DNA of 64,000 nucleotides from Actinobacillus genomosp. 2 (lineage in GTDB: Bacteria > Pseudomonadota > Gammaproteobacteria > Enterobacterales > Pasteurellaceae), in NCBI RefSeq assembly GCF_029773605.1, contig NZ_CP103807.1:992001-1056000 (forward strand), read 5' to 3'. The notes below the pieces were generated by a model. That model ran no database searches. It saw only the letters and a program-made list of their open reading frames with translations, and was not told the DNA's origin. Positions 30,064 through 39,473 of the stretch are shown here, in pieces; position 1 is the first letter of the stretch, and every line of letters starts with the position of its first letter. A program made the position numbers and the translations under genes.

Positions 30064-31578
30064 ATGTTCAACTTCGATCCAACAACAATTACATTCCTGA
30101 TCTATATTATTGGAATGATTGCGATTGGTTTTATTGCCTATCGTATGACCAATAATTTATCAGACTATATTCTAGGCGGTCGCCGTTTAGGCAGCTTCGT
30201 GACAGCTTTATCTGCCGGTGCATCGGATATGTCCGGTTGGTTACTGATGGGATTACCCGGTGCAGTTTATGCCGGAGGGTTAATTGAAGGCTGGTTAGCT
30301 ATCGGTCTGACTATCGGTGCATATCTAAACTGGAAACTAGTTGCAGGTCGTTTACGTTCACATACAGAACATAGTGGTGATGCACTCACTCTTCCCGAAT
30401 ATTTTCATAATCGTTTTAATGACGAAACCCGAATTATCAAAATTTTATCAGCACTTATTTTTTTGCTGTTCTTTGCCGTATATTGTGCATCAGGTGTCGT
30501 AGCTGGAGCGAGAGTATTTGAGAATCTTTTTGGTGTACCTTATGAAAATGCAATTTGGTATGGTGCAATCGCAACTATTCTTTATACTTTCATCGGCGGA
30601 TTTTTAGCTGTAAGTTGGACTGATACCATTCAAGCATCATTGATGTTATTTGCATTAATTTTAACGCCAGTTTTCGTGATAATTAATGTAGGTGGCTTTG
30701 AAGTGATGCAAGAAACCATAGCCAGAGCCGGCGAATTAGCACAGAAAGATTATAACGATATCTTTACCGGTACAACCGTATTCGGTGTATTAAGTCTATT
30801 AGCTTGGGGATTAGGTTACTTCGGACAACCGCATATCGTTGTACGTTTTATGGCGGCGGAGAGTGTAAAATCGCTAGAAAAGGCTCGCCGTATCAGTATG
30901 ACTTGGATGATTATTTGCTTAGCTGGTGCTATCGGTATCGGTTATTTCGGTATGGCTTACTTCTTTACTCATCCGGAACAAGCCGCTATTGTTAATCAAA
31001 ATAAAGAACAAATCTTTATCGAATTAGCGAAACTGTTGTTTAATCCTTGGGTTGCCGGTGTCTTACTTTCCGCTATTTTAGCTGCGGTAATGAGTACCCT
31101 TTCGGCACAGTTATTAATTTGTTCAAGTGCGATTACCGAGGATCTCTATAAAGGTATTTTACGCCCATCTGCAACAGATAGAGAACTAGTTTGGTTAGGT
31201 CGAGTTATGGTATTAGCGGTTGCGGCATTAGCGATCTATATTGCACAAGATCCGAATAGCCAAGTATTCGGCTTAGTAAAAGATGCTTGGGCTGGTTTTG
31301 GTAGTGCATTTGGGCCGGTCGTATTACTGTCATTATTTTGGAAACGTATGAATGGTTTCGGTGCTATTAGTGGTATGTTAATCGGAGCATTAACAGTTTA
31401 TTTCTGGAAAGACATTACTGTTTGGGCAAATTTACCGGAAGTTTATTCAATGATTCCGGGATTTATTTTCGCAACATTGGCAATTATCTTTGTTTCGCTC
31501 ATTACTCCCCCACCAAGCCAAAAAGTGGCCGAAACATTTGAGCGTGCAGATAAAGCCTATTTAGCAGAGCTTAAATAA
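30064..31578 (+). CDS. putP: Sodium/proline symporter
   Basis: 504 residues (E. coli PutP 502) from the ATG at 30064, preceded by GAGGAAT; an earlier in-frame ATG adds a non-homologous extension. A 12-13 helix SSF-family transporter with the conserved LSDYILGGRRLGSF, ASDMSGWLLMGLPG, the FIGGFLAVSWTDTIQ signature and FGQPHIVVRFMA. Imports proline with Na+ across the inner membrane for nitrogen, carbon or osmotic needs. putA is not adjacent. A terminator follows. Confidence 0.95.
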   Translation: MFNFDPTTITFLIYIIGMIAIGFIAYRMTNNLSDYILGGRRLGSFVTALSAGASDMSGWLLMGLPGAVYAGGLIEGWLAIGLTIGAYLNWKLVAGRLRSHTEHSGDALTLPEYFHNRFNDETRIIKILSALIFLLFFAVYCASGVVAGARVFENLFGVPYENAIWYGAIATILYTFIGGFLAVSWTDTIQASLMLFALILTPVFVIINVGGFEVMQETIARAGELAQKDYNDIFTGTTVFGVLSLLAWGLGYFGQPHIVVRFMAAESVKSLEKARRISMTWMIICLAGAIGIGYFGMAYFFTHPEQAAIVNQNKEQIFIELAKLLFNPWVAGVLLSAILAAVMSTLSAQLLICSSAITEDLYKGILRPSATDRELVWLGRVMVLAVAALAIYIAQDPNSQVFGLVKDAWAGFGSAFGPVVLLSLFWKRMNGFGAISGMLIGALTVYFWKDITVWANLPEVYSMIPGFIFATLAIIFVSLITPPPSQKVAETFERADKAYLAELK

Positions 31579-31611
31579 AAACGATTTACGATTAAAATTA
31601 GCTCACTATTT

Positions 31612-31644
31612 ATCCCCTTAGCGACAAACTAAGGGGATTTTAAT
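31612..31644 (+). terminator. putP terminator
   Basis: ATCCCCTTA / TAAGGGGAT stem, 9 bp, with a 9-base loop and a T-rich tail. Confidence 0.88.
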
Positions 31645-31744
31645 TTTCTGTTTAGCAAGTCATTTACTTTTCAGCTATAATGCACCGACTATCCCGTGAG
31701 GTAGTGTTTACATATGTTAATTCAAACCGAGAGTTGAAACAAAA

Positions 31745-32971
31745 ATGACAAATCAAACTATCAGCACACCTAAACAGGTGTTTGTTGGCTTACAAATGCT
31801 ATTTGTGGCATTTGGTGCTTTAGTATTAATGCCGTTAATTACCGGCTTAGATCCTAATACAGCCCTCCTTACTGCCGGCATCGGTACCCTACTTTTCCAA
31901 ATTTGTACTAAAGGTCAGGTGCCTATCTTCCTCGCCTCTTCCTTCGCATTTATCGCTCCTATTCAATACGGTGTACAGCAATGGGGAATCCCAACCACTA
32001 TGGGCGGTTTGGTATTTACCGGTTTCGTTTACTTCGTATTAAGTTCGTTAGTGAAATGGAAAGGGGCAAATATCCTCGAAAAACTTTTCCCACCGGTGGT
32101 AGTTGGGCCGGTAATCATTATTATCGGCTTAGGTTTAGCCCCGACTGCGGTTGATATGGCGCTAGGTAAAGGTACAACTATTGAACCGAATACCGCCTTA
32201 CTGATTTCAATGGCAACTTTAATCACTACGCTTATCGTAGCGGTCTTTGCCAAAGGTTTAATGAAATTAGTCCCGATTATGTTCGGAATTGTGGTTGGTT
32301 ATATCCTTTCGCTCGTGTTCGGCATCATTGATTTTAACCCGGTAACTAATGCCGCTTGGTTTAGCTTACCGAAACTCACCACGCCGGAATTTAAGTTAGA
32401 AGCGATTCTTTACTTATTACCAATTGCCCTTGCGCCGGCAGTCGAACACGTCGGCGGCATTATGGCGATCAGCTCGGTAACCGGTAAAGATTTTATGACG
32501 AAACCGGGTTTACACCGCACCTTATTAGGTGATGGTGTTGCAACCTCTGCCGCAGCATTCTTAGGTGGTCCACCGAATACTACTTATGCCGAAGTTACCG
32601 GTGCGGTTATGCTCACCAAAAACTTTAACCCACGTGTAATGACCTTTGCCGCTGTTTGGGCAATCGCCATTTCATTCTGTGGTAAAGTCGGTGCATTCTT
32701 ACAAACTATTCCGGGCGTAGTGATGGGCGGCATTATGATGTTAGTTTTTGGTTCTATTGCAGCAGTCGGGATGAGTACCTTAATTCGTGCCAAAGTCGAT
32801 ATGGGAGAAGCTCGTAACCTCTGTATCGTTTCCGTAGTAATGACCTTTGGTATCGGCGGTATGTTGATCAATGTCGGCGAATTTTCATTAAAAGGCATCA
32901 GCCTCTGTGCTATTGCGGCAATTATTATGAATTTACTACTCCCAAAAGAAGCGAGTAAAGAAGCAGAATAA
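31745..32971 (+). CDS. uraA: Uracil permease
   Basis: 408 residues (E. coli UraA 429). NCS2-family proton symporter with about 14 helices. Marks are FVGLQMLFVAFGALVLMPL at the start, the AFIAPIQYG half-helix and the signature PIALAPAVEHVGGIM, whose Glu binds uracil, plus GGPPNTTYAEVTG. Brings uracil into the cell for the pyrimidine salvage route. No upp gene lies next to it. An inverted uptake pair ends the transcript. Confidence 0.94.
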   Translation: MTNQTISTPKQVFVGLQMLFVAFGALVLMPLITGLDPNTALLTAGIGTLLFQICTKGQVPIFLASSFAFIAPIQYGVQQWGIPTTMGGLVFTGFVYFVLSSLVKWKGANILEKLFPPVVVGPVIIIIGLGLAPTAVDMALGKGTTIEPNTALLISMATLITTLIVAVFAKGLMKLVPIMFGIVVGYILSLVFGIIDFNPVTNAAWFSLPKLTTPEFKLEAILYLLPIALAPAVEHVGGIMAISSVTGKDFMTKPGLHRTLLGDGVATSAAAFLGGPPNTTYAEVTGAVMLTKNFNPRVMTFAAVWAIAISFCGKVGAFLQTIPGVVMGGIMMLVFGSIAAVGMSTLIRAKVDMGEARNLCIVSVVMTFGIGGMLINVGEFSLKGISLCAIAAIIMNLLLPKEASKEAE

Positions 32972-32991
32972 TTTACAATTTCTTATAATAA

Positions 32992-33056
32992 ACAAGCGGT
33001 CAAATTCTGTTAAACATTTGCAAATTGCAAAAGATTTTTAGAATTTGGCCGCTTGT
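32992..33056. terminator. Inverted uptake-sequence pair, uraA / cnoX
   Basis: ACAAGCGGTCAAATTCT at 32992 onward pairs with AGAATTTGGCCGCTTGT ending at 33056, a long stem with one wobble, between convergent genes. Confidence 0.85.
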
Positions 33057-33079
33057 TTTTGTTTTTTAGTATAACGACA

Positions 33080-33925
33080 TTAGTACAACAATGAATAAAG
33101 CTGTCGTCTAAATTTCGGCACAATAGGATCATTACCTAAAGCGGAAAGAATCGCTAAAAATTGGTTTTTGACTTCCCCATTGGCAACATTTAAATCCGTT
33201 TTAAGCCAATCGAAAAGTAACTCCAACGCATCTTCATTCTTATGTGCCTGATGCAATTGATTTGCTAAACGAATTGCAATTTCCGGCGTTTTGTTATTCG
33301 CATAATCGGCTTGCAATTGCTGTAATTCAGGCGATTCATTTGCTTGTTCTAACAGTTCAATCTGTGCCTGTAAACCGTTCCAACGGCTATCACGATCTTG
33401 AATCGGAATCTGCTTTAAGATCTCTCGAGCGTCTTCTACTTTTTTCATCACAATAAAAGTTTCTGCATAAAGCAAAGCAAAATCGCTGTTTTTCTTATCG
33501 GTCATCTCCCAAGCTGATTTAAGTAACGGTAATGCCTCTTCATAACGCTGATCTTGCAATAATTCCAAAGCCTGATTGAATTTAAGCTCTTCTTCTTTCG
33601 GCAGAATATTTGCCAAACGTACACGCATTTCTTGCTCAGAAATCGCCCCTTGAATCATATCAACCGGTTGTCCGCCTGCGAAAAGATACATCGTTGGAAT
33701 CGTTTGAATCCTAAATTGAGCTGCCAATGCTTGTTGTTCATCGCAATTTACCGTAGCCAATAAAAATTGTTCAGGATTTTCATCCGCCAAACGGCGTAAT
33801 AATGAATCCATTTCCAATGAAGCAACTTCTATCGGCGAGATAAAACTAAATACAACCGGCACTTGTGCCGCTGCATTCCACACTTCACTAAAATTACTTT
33901 CAGTCACATTGACAAAATAATTCAT
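33080..33925 (-). CDS. cnoX: Thioredoxin-fold co-chaperone CnoX (YbbN)
   Basis: 281 residues: an N-terminal thioredoxin domain (about 1-110) and four TPR-like repeats (LKFNQALELLQDQRYEEAL and on). E. coli CnoX is a holdase that hands clients to GroEL. At the place of the thioredoxin active site, E. coli has SXXC and this protein has SPIEVAS with no cysteine at all, so redox chemistry at that site is ruled out while the holdase role may remain. The C-terminus FRRQLYSLLY matches E. coli. glpE lies just upstream on the same strand. Confidence 0.9.
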   Translation of the reverse strand: MNYFVNVTESNFSEVWNAAAQVPVVFSFISPIEVASLEMDSLLRRLADENPEQFLLATVNCDEQQALAAQFRIQTIPTMYLFAGGQPVDMIQGAISEQEMRVRLANILPKEEELKFNQALELLQDQRYEEALPLLKSAWEMTDKKNSDFALLYAETFIVMKKVEDAREILKQIPIQDRDSRWNGLQAQIELLEQANESPELQQLQADYANNKTPEIAIRLANQLHQAHKNEDALELLFDWLKTDLNVANGEVKNQFLAILSALGNDPIVPKFRRQLYSLLY

Positions 33926-33968
33926 ACTCTTTTCCTAATCTAAAAAATCAGCAAATTATACCTTATTT

Positions 33969-34295
33969 TTAGTAAGCCGTTTCAATCGGTAAACTATTTC
34001 TTTCCCAAGCATCAAAGCCACCTTTTATGCTATATACACGATCAAACCCTTGTTCGACTAAAAACTGAGCGGTATTCCGACTACTTACGCCATGATAACA
34101 AACGACAATAACCGGCTCCTCATAATCCACTTCATCTAAAAAACGTCCATAACTTTCATTCGTTAAATGAAACGCATCTTGTGGATGACTATAAACATAA
34201 CGGCGTGCATCACGAATATCTGCTAAAGTCGCACCTTCATTTTCCATTAATTCCCATGCCTGTTGTGGGCTGATTTCAGTAAATGTTTCACTCAT
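33969..34295 (-). CDS. glpE: Thiosulfate sulfurtransferase GlpE
   Basis: 108 residues, the E. coli length: a single rhodanese domain. The catalytic Cys66 lies in [16 protein letters not shown], the loop that binds the sulfane sulfur; [11 protein letters not shown] is the C-terminal signature. It moves sulfur from thiosulfate to cyanide or a thiol such as thioredoxin. The glp genes are not adjacent. It is read toward cnoX with a gap of 43 bases. Confidence 0.93.
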   Translation of the reverse strand: MSETFTEISPQQAWELMENEGATLADIRDARRYVYSHPQDAFHLTNESYGRFLDEVDYEEPVIVVCYHGVSSRNTAQFLVEQGFDRVYSIKGGFDAWERNSLPIETAY

Positions 34296-34480
34296 AAATA
34301 ATTTCTCGAATAGCTAGTCATAAAAATTGGGCGAATATAGCATAATCTATAAAATAAAAATAAACGAGAATACCTATTATTACAAGTTGAATTTTTTGGT
34401 TCTCTTAGTATAATTACGAACCATTTTCATTTCACAGAATTATCTGTTTTCTTTATATTTAGATCGTTTCCGAGGATTTT

Positions 34481-34930
34481 ATGGAACAAATGCTTGAACT
34501 GTTACAAGGCCATGTCGATTATATTATTTTAGGTTTATTATTATTAATGAGTGTCGTATTAGTATGGAAAATCATTGAGCGAATCCTGTTTTATAAACAA
34601 CTTGATGTTACACAATACGACACTATTCACGATTTGGAAATTGACGTAACTCGTAACCTCACCACGATTTCTACTATCGGTGCTAATGCACCTTATGTCG
34701 GCTTATTAGGTACGGTATTAGGTATTTTATTAACCTTTTATCATTTAGGCCATTCTGGCGGTGAAATTGATGCAGCATCGATTATGGTGCATTTATCACT
34801 TGCACTAAAAGCAACTGCGGCAGGTATCTTAGTTGCGATTCCAGCAATGATGTTCTACAGCGGCTTTAACCGCAAAGTGGAAGAAAGCAAACTTAAATGG
34901 CAAGCTATTCAAGCTCGCAAAGCCAATTAA
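34481..34930 (+). CDS. exbB: TonB-system proton channel subunit ExbB
   Basis: 149 residues, short ExbB as in H. influenzae. Three membrane helices are visible: [38 protein letters not shown] and [20 protein letters not shown]. With ExbD it makes the proton-driven motor that powers TonB-dependent uptake of iron sources across the outer membrane. The order exbB-exbD-tonB is compact: gaps of 12 and 9 bases. No clear Fur box was found in the 185 bases upstream. Confidence 0.94.
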   Translation: MEQMLELLQGHVDYIILGLLLLMSVVLVWKIIERILFYKQLDVTQYDTIHDLEIDVTRNLTTISTIGANAPYVGLLGTVLGILLTFYHLGHSGGEIDAASIMVHLSLALKATAAGILVAIPAMMFYSGFNRKVEESKLKWQAIQARKAN

Positions 34931-34942
34931 TAGGGCGTTGTT

Positions 34943-35332
34943 ATGAAAAAGTTTGATGAAATTAATATTATTCCGTTCATTGATATTATGTTGGTGTTGC
35001 TAGCAATTGTATTAGTTACTGCTTCGTTTATTTCGCAAGGAAAAATTCCGGTAAACGTGCCTAAAGCAACAACAACTCAAGCCATGAAAGCGGATGAATT
35101 AGCAAAATTACTTACGATTACGGAAAATAATGAGTTCTATTTCAATGACAAACCGATTACAAAAGAAGCATTAACTACAGAAGTCGCAGCTTGGGATAAG
35201 ACTCAAAAAGTTACCTTAAAAGTTGATGGTGCAGTTGCATTTGAGAAATTTGTTGAACTGACTGATATTCTCGCTGCTAACGAAATTAAAAATGTCGCTA
35301 TTGTAACGAAAAAAGATACAGTTAAGAAATAG
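34943..35332 (+). CDS. exbD: TonB-system subunit ExbD
   Basis: 129 residues. One N-terminal membrane helix ([19 protein letters not shown]) whose Asp is the proton-carrying residue of the ExbD family, then a periplasmic domain ending in a typical [20 protein letters not shown] stretch. Partner of ExbB and TonB. The gene overlaps nothing but is spaced for co-translation. Confidence 0.94.
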   Translation: MKKFDEINIIPFIDIMLVLLAIVLVTASFISQGKIPVNVPKATTTQAMKADELAKLLTITENNEFYFNDKPITKEALTTEVAAWDKTQKVTLKVDGAVAFEKFVELTDILAANEIKNVAIVTKKDTVKK

Positions 35333-35341
35333 GATACGAGT

Positions 35342-36232
35342 ATGAAGAAAAAACATTCTCGTATCGGTTTAGTCGGTTCTATTGCTTTCCATTCTCTTAT
35401 TTTTGCCGGTATTACTTCTGTTGTTATCAATTCTCACTCCGATATAAAACCTCAAGAAGAAGCCTTATCTATTGAGATGGTTGCCGCATTATTGGAGCAG
35501 CCTCAAGTTGCTGTATCACAAGAAGTATCAACCCCACCGGAAGTTGAACCACAAATAGAGAAAGAACCTGAAGTTCTACAACAAGAAGCTGTTCCTGAAC
35601 CGAAACCGCTTCCCAAACCTAAACCGAAAGAAAAACCAAAAGAGAAGCCAAAGGAAAAACCTAAAGAACCACCAAAGCCTAAAGAAAAACCCAAAGAAGT
35701 TGAAAAACCAAAAGACAAGCCTAAAAAAGAAAAACCGAAAGAAATCGTTAAGCCGATTAAAGCCTTAGAGAAAGGCCCTGAAACTAAACAAGGTATTGTC
35801 GCTAAAGCAGTACCAAATGCTTTCCAAGGTACTCAAGTTCGTGCAGGTATTCCAAACGGTAAACCGGAAGGAAATCCAAACGGCATTGCTACAAACGGTG
35901 CTAAAAATGGAACAATAGCTGGTAATAACAACGGTGGAAGTTCTGCAAGTGAAATAGGAGCTTATAAAGCAGCACTACAACGCGCTTTACAGCGTCGCGC
36001 AAGTAGTTCCTATCCAACTCGGGAAAAAATGATGCGTAAGACCGGAACCGTTACTATCGGTTTTAGCGTTTCCTCATCGGGACAACTGACCAATGTACAG
36101 GTACTGAACAGCTCAGGGAACAGTAATTTGGACAGCGCTGCGGTAAAAGCGGCACAAAGTACCAAAGTTGAACCACCTCCGGCCGGATTCCCAAGTAATG
36201 TTACCGTTCCGGTAAGATTTTCGATTGAGTAA
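35342..36232 (+). CDS. tonB: TonB energy transducer
   Basis: 296 residues. A short cytoplasmic start, one membrane anchor (IGLVGSIAFHSLIFAGIT), a long Pro/Lys/Glu region (about residues 70-135) with repeats of the type KEKPKEKPKEK that spans the periplasm, a Gly/Asn-rich stretch, and the TonB C-terminal domain (about 205-296) ending VPVRFSIE, with the GTVTIGFSVSSSGQL and SGNSNLDSAAVKAA motifs. It carries the ExbBD energy to outer-membrane receptors. A. pleuropneumoniae has two such systems; this one stands alone, not next to tbp genes. Confidence 0.94.
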   Translation: MKKKHSRIGLVGSIAFHSLIFAGITSVVINSHSDIKPQEEALSIEMVAALLEQPQVAVSQEVSTPPEVEPQIEKEPEVLQQEAVPEPKPLPKPKPKEKPKEKPKEKPKEPPKPKEKPKEVEKPKDKPKKEKPKEIVKPIKALEKGPETKQGIVAKAVPNAFQGTQVRAGIPNGKPEGNPNGIATNGAKNGTIAGNNNGGSSASEIGAYKAALQRALQRRASSSYPTREKMMRKTGTVTIGFSVSSSGQLTNVQVLNSSGNSNLDSAAVKAAQSTKVEPPPAGFPSNVTVPVRFSIE

Positions 36233-36241
36233 ATCTTTTCT

Positions 36242-36271
36242 AATAAGCTCCCATTCGGGAGCTTATTTTTT
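36242..36271 (+). terminator. exbB-exbD-tonB terminator
   Basis: TAAGCTCCC / GGGAGCTTA stem, ATTC loop and T-run, 10 bases after tonB. A degenerate inverted uptake pair (36281-36336) follows it. Confidence 0.9.
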
Positions 36272-36403
36272 TATTCTATGCAAGCGATCATTTTCTACGA
36301 AATTTTTGCAAAAAATCGCCAAAAGATAACCGCTTGCCTAAAGCAGAGTGCTTAAGTAAAATAAGTCGTTTCTGTTTTTATTATACAATTTGAGGAAAAT
36401 GTA

Positions 36404-36733
36404 ATGTTTGGAAAAGGCGGCTTAGGCGGTTTAATGAAACAAGCTCAGCAAATGCAAGAGCGTATGCAAAAAATGCAAGAAGAAATCGCACAACTTGAAG
36501 TAACCGGCGAATCCGGTGCAGGTTTAGTAAAAGTAACCATCAATGGTGCACATAACTGCCGTCGTATCGAAATCGATCCATCATTAATGGAAGACGATAA
36601 AGAAATGGTTGAGGACTTAGTCGCCGCTGCATTCAATGATGCCGTTCGCCGTGCGGAAGAAATGCAAAAAGAAAAAATGGCAAGCGTGACTGCCGGTATG
36701 CAATTACCACCGGGTATGAAATTCCCATTCTAA
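36404..36733 (+). CDS. ybaB: Nucleoid-associated protein YbaB/EbfC
   Basis: 109 residues (E. coli 109). Met/Gln-rich coiled N-terminus ([20 protein letters not shown]) with the [16 protein letters not shown] core of the YbaB family; binds DNA as a tweezer-like dimer. recR follows, the conserved E. coli partner, though dnaX, which precedes ybaB there, is not here. Confidence 0.95.
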
Positions 36734-36740
36734 TTTAGCT

Positions 36741-36793
36741 ATAATGGATAGATGCTCTGGCAACTATCCATTATTAATTTTCAACTATCCATT
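36741..36793. repeat. Hairpin plus direct repeat between ybaB and recR
   Basis: ATAATGGATAG (36741-36751) pairs perfectly with CTATCCATTAT (36764-36774), an 11-bp stem without a T-run. CAACTATCCATT occurs at 36761-36772 and again at 36782-36793, so the second copy can compete for the left arm. Possibly a switch in front of recR. Confidence 0.6.
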
Positions 36794-36800
36794 CCTATTT

Positions 36801-37406
36801 ATGCAAATTAGCCCTTTACTCGAAAACCTTATGGAAGCCCTGCGTGCATTACCCGGTGTCGGTCCGAAATCCGCACAGCGTATGGCATATCATTTATTAC
36901 AACGCAATCGTTCCGGTGGTGTGAACTTATCTAAGGCATTGAACGAAGCAATGACGCATATCGGTCATTGTAACTCTTGCCGTACATTTACCGAAGAGGA
37001 TGAATGTAATATCTGTAAAAACCCTCGCCGCCAAATGAGCGGTCAACTTTGTGTGGTTGAAATGCCGGAAGATATTCAAGCCATTGAACAAACCGGACAG
37101 TTTTCAGGGCGTTATTTTGTATTAATGGGACATCTTTCACCACTAGACGGTATTGGACCAAGAGAAATTGGCCTAGATCTATTACAAAGCCGTTTAGAGA
37201 ATGAATCTTTTCACGAAGTTATTCTTGCCACTAATCCGACGATTGAAGGCGATGCAACGGCTAATTATATTGCGGAAATGTGTCATATCCACAATGTGAA
37301 AGTCACTCGCATTGCGCATGGGATTCCGGTTGGCGGCTCATTAGAAATGGTAGACGGCACAACCCTTTCTCACTCTTTTGCCGGTAGACGAGATATTTCG
37401 CTATAA
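36801..37406 (+). CDS. recR: Recombination mediator RecR
   Basis: 201 residues from the ATG at 36801, the E. coli length; an upstream start would add unrelated residues and overlap the hairpin. Helix-hairpin-helix [17 protein letters not shown], a zinc finger [16 protein letters not shown], and a Toprim domain with [13 protein letters not shown] and [14 protein letters not shown]. With RecFO it loads RecA at gaps. Confidence 0.96.
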   Translation: MQISPLLENLMEALRALPGVGPKSAQRMAYHLLQRNRSGGVNLSKALNEAMTHIGHCNSCRTFTEEDECNICKNPRRQMSGQLCVVEMPEDIQAIEQTGQFSGRYFVLMGHLSPLDGIGPREIGLDLLQSRLENESFHEVILATNPTIEGDATANYIAEMCHIHNVKVTRIAHGIPVGGSLEMVDGTTLSHSFAGRRDISL

Positions 37407-37477
37407 GATGAAAAGGTTATTTGGCTAGCTATAAAAGTCTGATACAATTACTCAAGTATTAATCACTAGAGGTTATC

Positions 37478-37810
37478 ATGGAAACTATCGATACTATTGA
37501 AAAAATCAAAAAACAAATCAGCGAAAACCCAATTCTTCTTTATATGAAAGGTTCGCCGAAATTCCCTTCATGCGGTTTCTCTGCTCGTGCGGTGGAAGCG
37601 GTAATTAACTGCCAAGTACCATTCGGTTATGTTGATATTTTAACAAATCCGGATATTCGTGCTGAATTACCAAAATTCGCAAATTGGCCAACTTTCCCAC
37701 AATTATGGGTAGAAGGCGAATTAGTTGGCGGTTGTGATATCGTATTAGAAATGTTCCAAAAAGGTGAACTACGAACCTTATTAAAAGAAGTCGCGGCTAA
37801 ACACGCTTAA
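37478..37810 (+). CDS. grxD: Monothiol glutaredoxin
   Basis: 110 residues (E. coli Grx4 115). The CGFS active site at residues 32-35 (FPSCGFSARAVE) is the monothiol signature; WPTFPQLWVEGELVGGCDI supplies the glutathione pocket. These proteins carry [2Fe-2S] clusters with glutathione and BolA. An intrinsic terminator follows. Confidence 0.95.
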   Translation: METIDTIEKIKKQISENPILLYMKGSPKFPSCGFSARAVEAVINCQVPFGYVDILTNPDIRAELPKFANWPTFPQLWVEGELVGGCDIVLEMFQKGELRTLLKEVAAKHA

Positions 37811-37827
37811 TTCTTTAACAAACATTC

Positions 37828-37855
37828 AGCCCAAGCCATTCGCTTGGGTTTTTTT
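37828..37855 (+). terminator. grxD terminator
   Basis: CCCAAGC / GCTTGGG stem with a CATTC loop and seven T's. Confidence 0.9.
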
Positions 37856-37941
37856 CTGCAAAAAATGCCATTTTGCTCTTACATTCTTATTCGTTTTTGG
37901 CTTACAATGTAAAAATTCATTGGTAAGAAATAACAATAAGG

Positions 37942-37949
37942 ACACAACA
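37942..37949 (+). promoter_or_regulatory. Predicted GcvB site in ilvE leader
   Basis: ACACAACA just before the ilvE ATG is a perfect 8-nt complement to the GcvB R1 region and overlaps the AAGGA ribosome site. Same position and near-same sequence as in ilvG. Confidence 0.55.
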
Positions 37950-37951
37950 AC

Positions 37952-38989
37952 ATGGCTTTAAAAGATTTAGATTGGGCTAATTTAGGCTTTTCCTACATTA
38001 AAACAGATTATCGCTTCATCGCACATTGGAAAGATGGTAAATGGGATGAAGGTCAATTAACTACCGATAACACTCTCCATATTCACGAAGGTTCAACTGC
38101 ACTTCACTACGGCCAACAATGTTTCGAGGGCTTAAAAGCCTATCGTTGCAAAGACGGTTCTATCAATTTATTCCGCCCTGAAGAAAATGCAAAACGTATG
38201 CAAGGTACAGCACGCCGTCTATTAATGGCAGAAGTGCCGACCGAGTTATTTGTGCGTGCTTGTAAAGAAGTAGTCAAAGCAAACCAAGATTGGTTAGGCC
38301 CATACGGTTCAGGCGCTACACTTTACTTACGTCCGTTCTTAATTGGTGTCGGTGAAAACATTGGTGTTAAAGCCGCTCCGGAATACATTTTCTCCGTATT
38401 CTGCTGTCCGGTGGGTGCGTATTTCAAAGGTGGTTTAGCACCGTCTAACTTCATCACAACCGACTACGACCGTGCCGCACCAATGGGAACCGGCGGTGTT
38501 AAAGTGGGTGGTAACTACGCGGCAAGTTTATTACCGCATGAATTGGCGGCAGCACAAGGCACAGCAACACGTAAATTTGCCGATGCGATCTACCTTGATC
38601 CGAAAACTCATACTAAAATTGAAGAAGTGGGTGCAGCAAACTTTTTCGGTATTACCAAAGACAATAAATTTATTACCCCAGCGTCAGAATCGATCTTACC
38701 AAGTATTACCAAATACTCGTTATTACATATTGCTAAAGAGCGTTTAGGTATGGAAACGATTGAAGGCGACGTATATATTGATCAGTTAGATCAATTCGCC
38801 GAAGCCGGCGCTTGCGGTACAGCGGCGGTAATTACACCGGTTGGTGGTATTCAGCATAAAGGTAATTTCCACGTATTCTATTCAGAAACGGAAGTTGGTC
38901 CGGTAACAAAACGCTTATATGCAGAGCTGACCGGTATCCAATTTGGTGATGTAGAAGCACCAGAAGGCTGGATTGTTAAAGTAGAATAG
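37952..38989 (+). CDS. ilvE: Branched-chain amino acid aminotransferase
   Basis: 345 residues, the longer class IV aminotransferase form. It makes valine, leucine and isoleucine from their keto acids. The PLP lysine is in the [15 protein letters not shown] stretch; [13 protein letters not shown] and [15 protein letters not shown] are the cofactor-binding segments. It stands outside the ilvGM and ilvD group at 52.6-56.4 kb. The next gene is a RidA-type protein, which protects IlvE from 2-aminoacrylate. Confidence 0.95.
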   Translation: MALKDLDWANLGFSYIKTDYRFIAHWKDGKWDEGQLTTDNTLHIHEGSTALHYGQQCFEGLKAYRCKDGSINLFRPEENAKRMQGTARRLLMAEVPTELFVRACKEVVKANQDWLGPYGSGATLYLRPFLIGVGENIGVKAAPEYIFSVFCCPVGAYFKGGLAPSNFITTDYDRAAPMGTGGVKVGGNYAASLLPHELAAAQGTATRKFADAIYLDPKTHTKIEEVGAANFFGITKDNKFITPASESILPSITKYSLLHIAKERLGMETIEGDVYIDQLDQFAEAGACGTAAVITPVGGIQHKGNFHVFYSETEVGPVTKRLYAELTGIQFGDVEAPEGWIVKVE

Positions 38990-39001
38990 GCTAATTTTGT
39001 G

Positions 39002-39047
39002 ACAAGCGGTAAAATCTTGCAATTTTTTGCAAATTTCTACCGCTTGT
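39002..39047 (+). terminator. Inverted uptake-sequence pair, ilvE terminator
   Basis: ACAAGCGGTA at 39002 onward and TACCGCTTGT ending at 39047, followed by TCTTTTTT. The T-run gives it clear terminator shape on the plus strand. Confidence 0.85.
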
Positions 39048-39071
39048 TCTTTTTTAAAGATAGGGAATATT

Positions 39072-39416
39072 ATGATTCAACGTATTGATGTTAGTAAACG
39101 TTTCTCTGAAGTGACAATTTATAACGGCGTGGCTTATCTAGCCGGTCAAGTACCGACTGACGATAGCCAAGATGCTTATCAGCAAACCAAACAAGTGCTT
39201 GCGGAAATTGATAAATTTTTAGCGAAAGCTAATACCGATAAAAGTAAGATCTTAATGGCAACCGTTTATCTTGCGAATATGGCTTATTATGATGAGATGA
39301 ACCGTGCTTGGGACGAATGGGTTGCAGAAAATAATGCACCGCCACGGGCTGCGGTGGAAGCAAGACTCGCAAATCCCAACTGGAAGGTTGAAATCGTTGT
39401 CACTGCCGCCATTTAA
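39072..39416 (+). CDS. RidA/YoaB-type imine deaminase
   Basis: 114 residues from the ATG at 39072 (AGGGAA ribosome site); an upstream in-frame ATG at 39027 runs through the terminator stem and is rejected. The fold signature is PPRAAVEARLANPNWKVEI, with the substrate-binding Arg, and the start MIQRIDVSKRFSEV matches E. coli YoaB. RidA-like proteins hydrolyse reactive enamines such as 2-aminoacrylate that would damage PLP enzymes. Its place right after ilvE, a known RidA-protected enzyme, fits. Confidence 0.88.
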   Translation: MIQRIDVSKRFSEVTIYNGVAYLAGQVPTDDSQDAYQQTKQVLAEIDKFLAKANTDKSKILMATVYLANMAYYDEMNRAWDEWVAENNAPPRAAVEARLANPNWKVEIVVTAAI

Positions 39417-39473
39417 TGAGTAAGGCGTAACTATTTGCTTACGCCTAGCGTGCTTAATCGAATAGGAGGAAAC

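Noticed and set aside
31680-31744. Possible riboswitch before uraA
   Set aside because: Only a weak 5-bp hairpin (CTATC/GGTAG); no known ligand-binding motif could be traced.
34296-34480. Fur box before exbB-exbD-tonB
   Set aside because: The best alignment near 34400-34425 matches only about half of the 19-base consensus.
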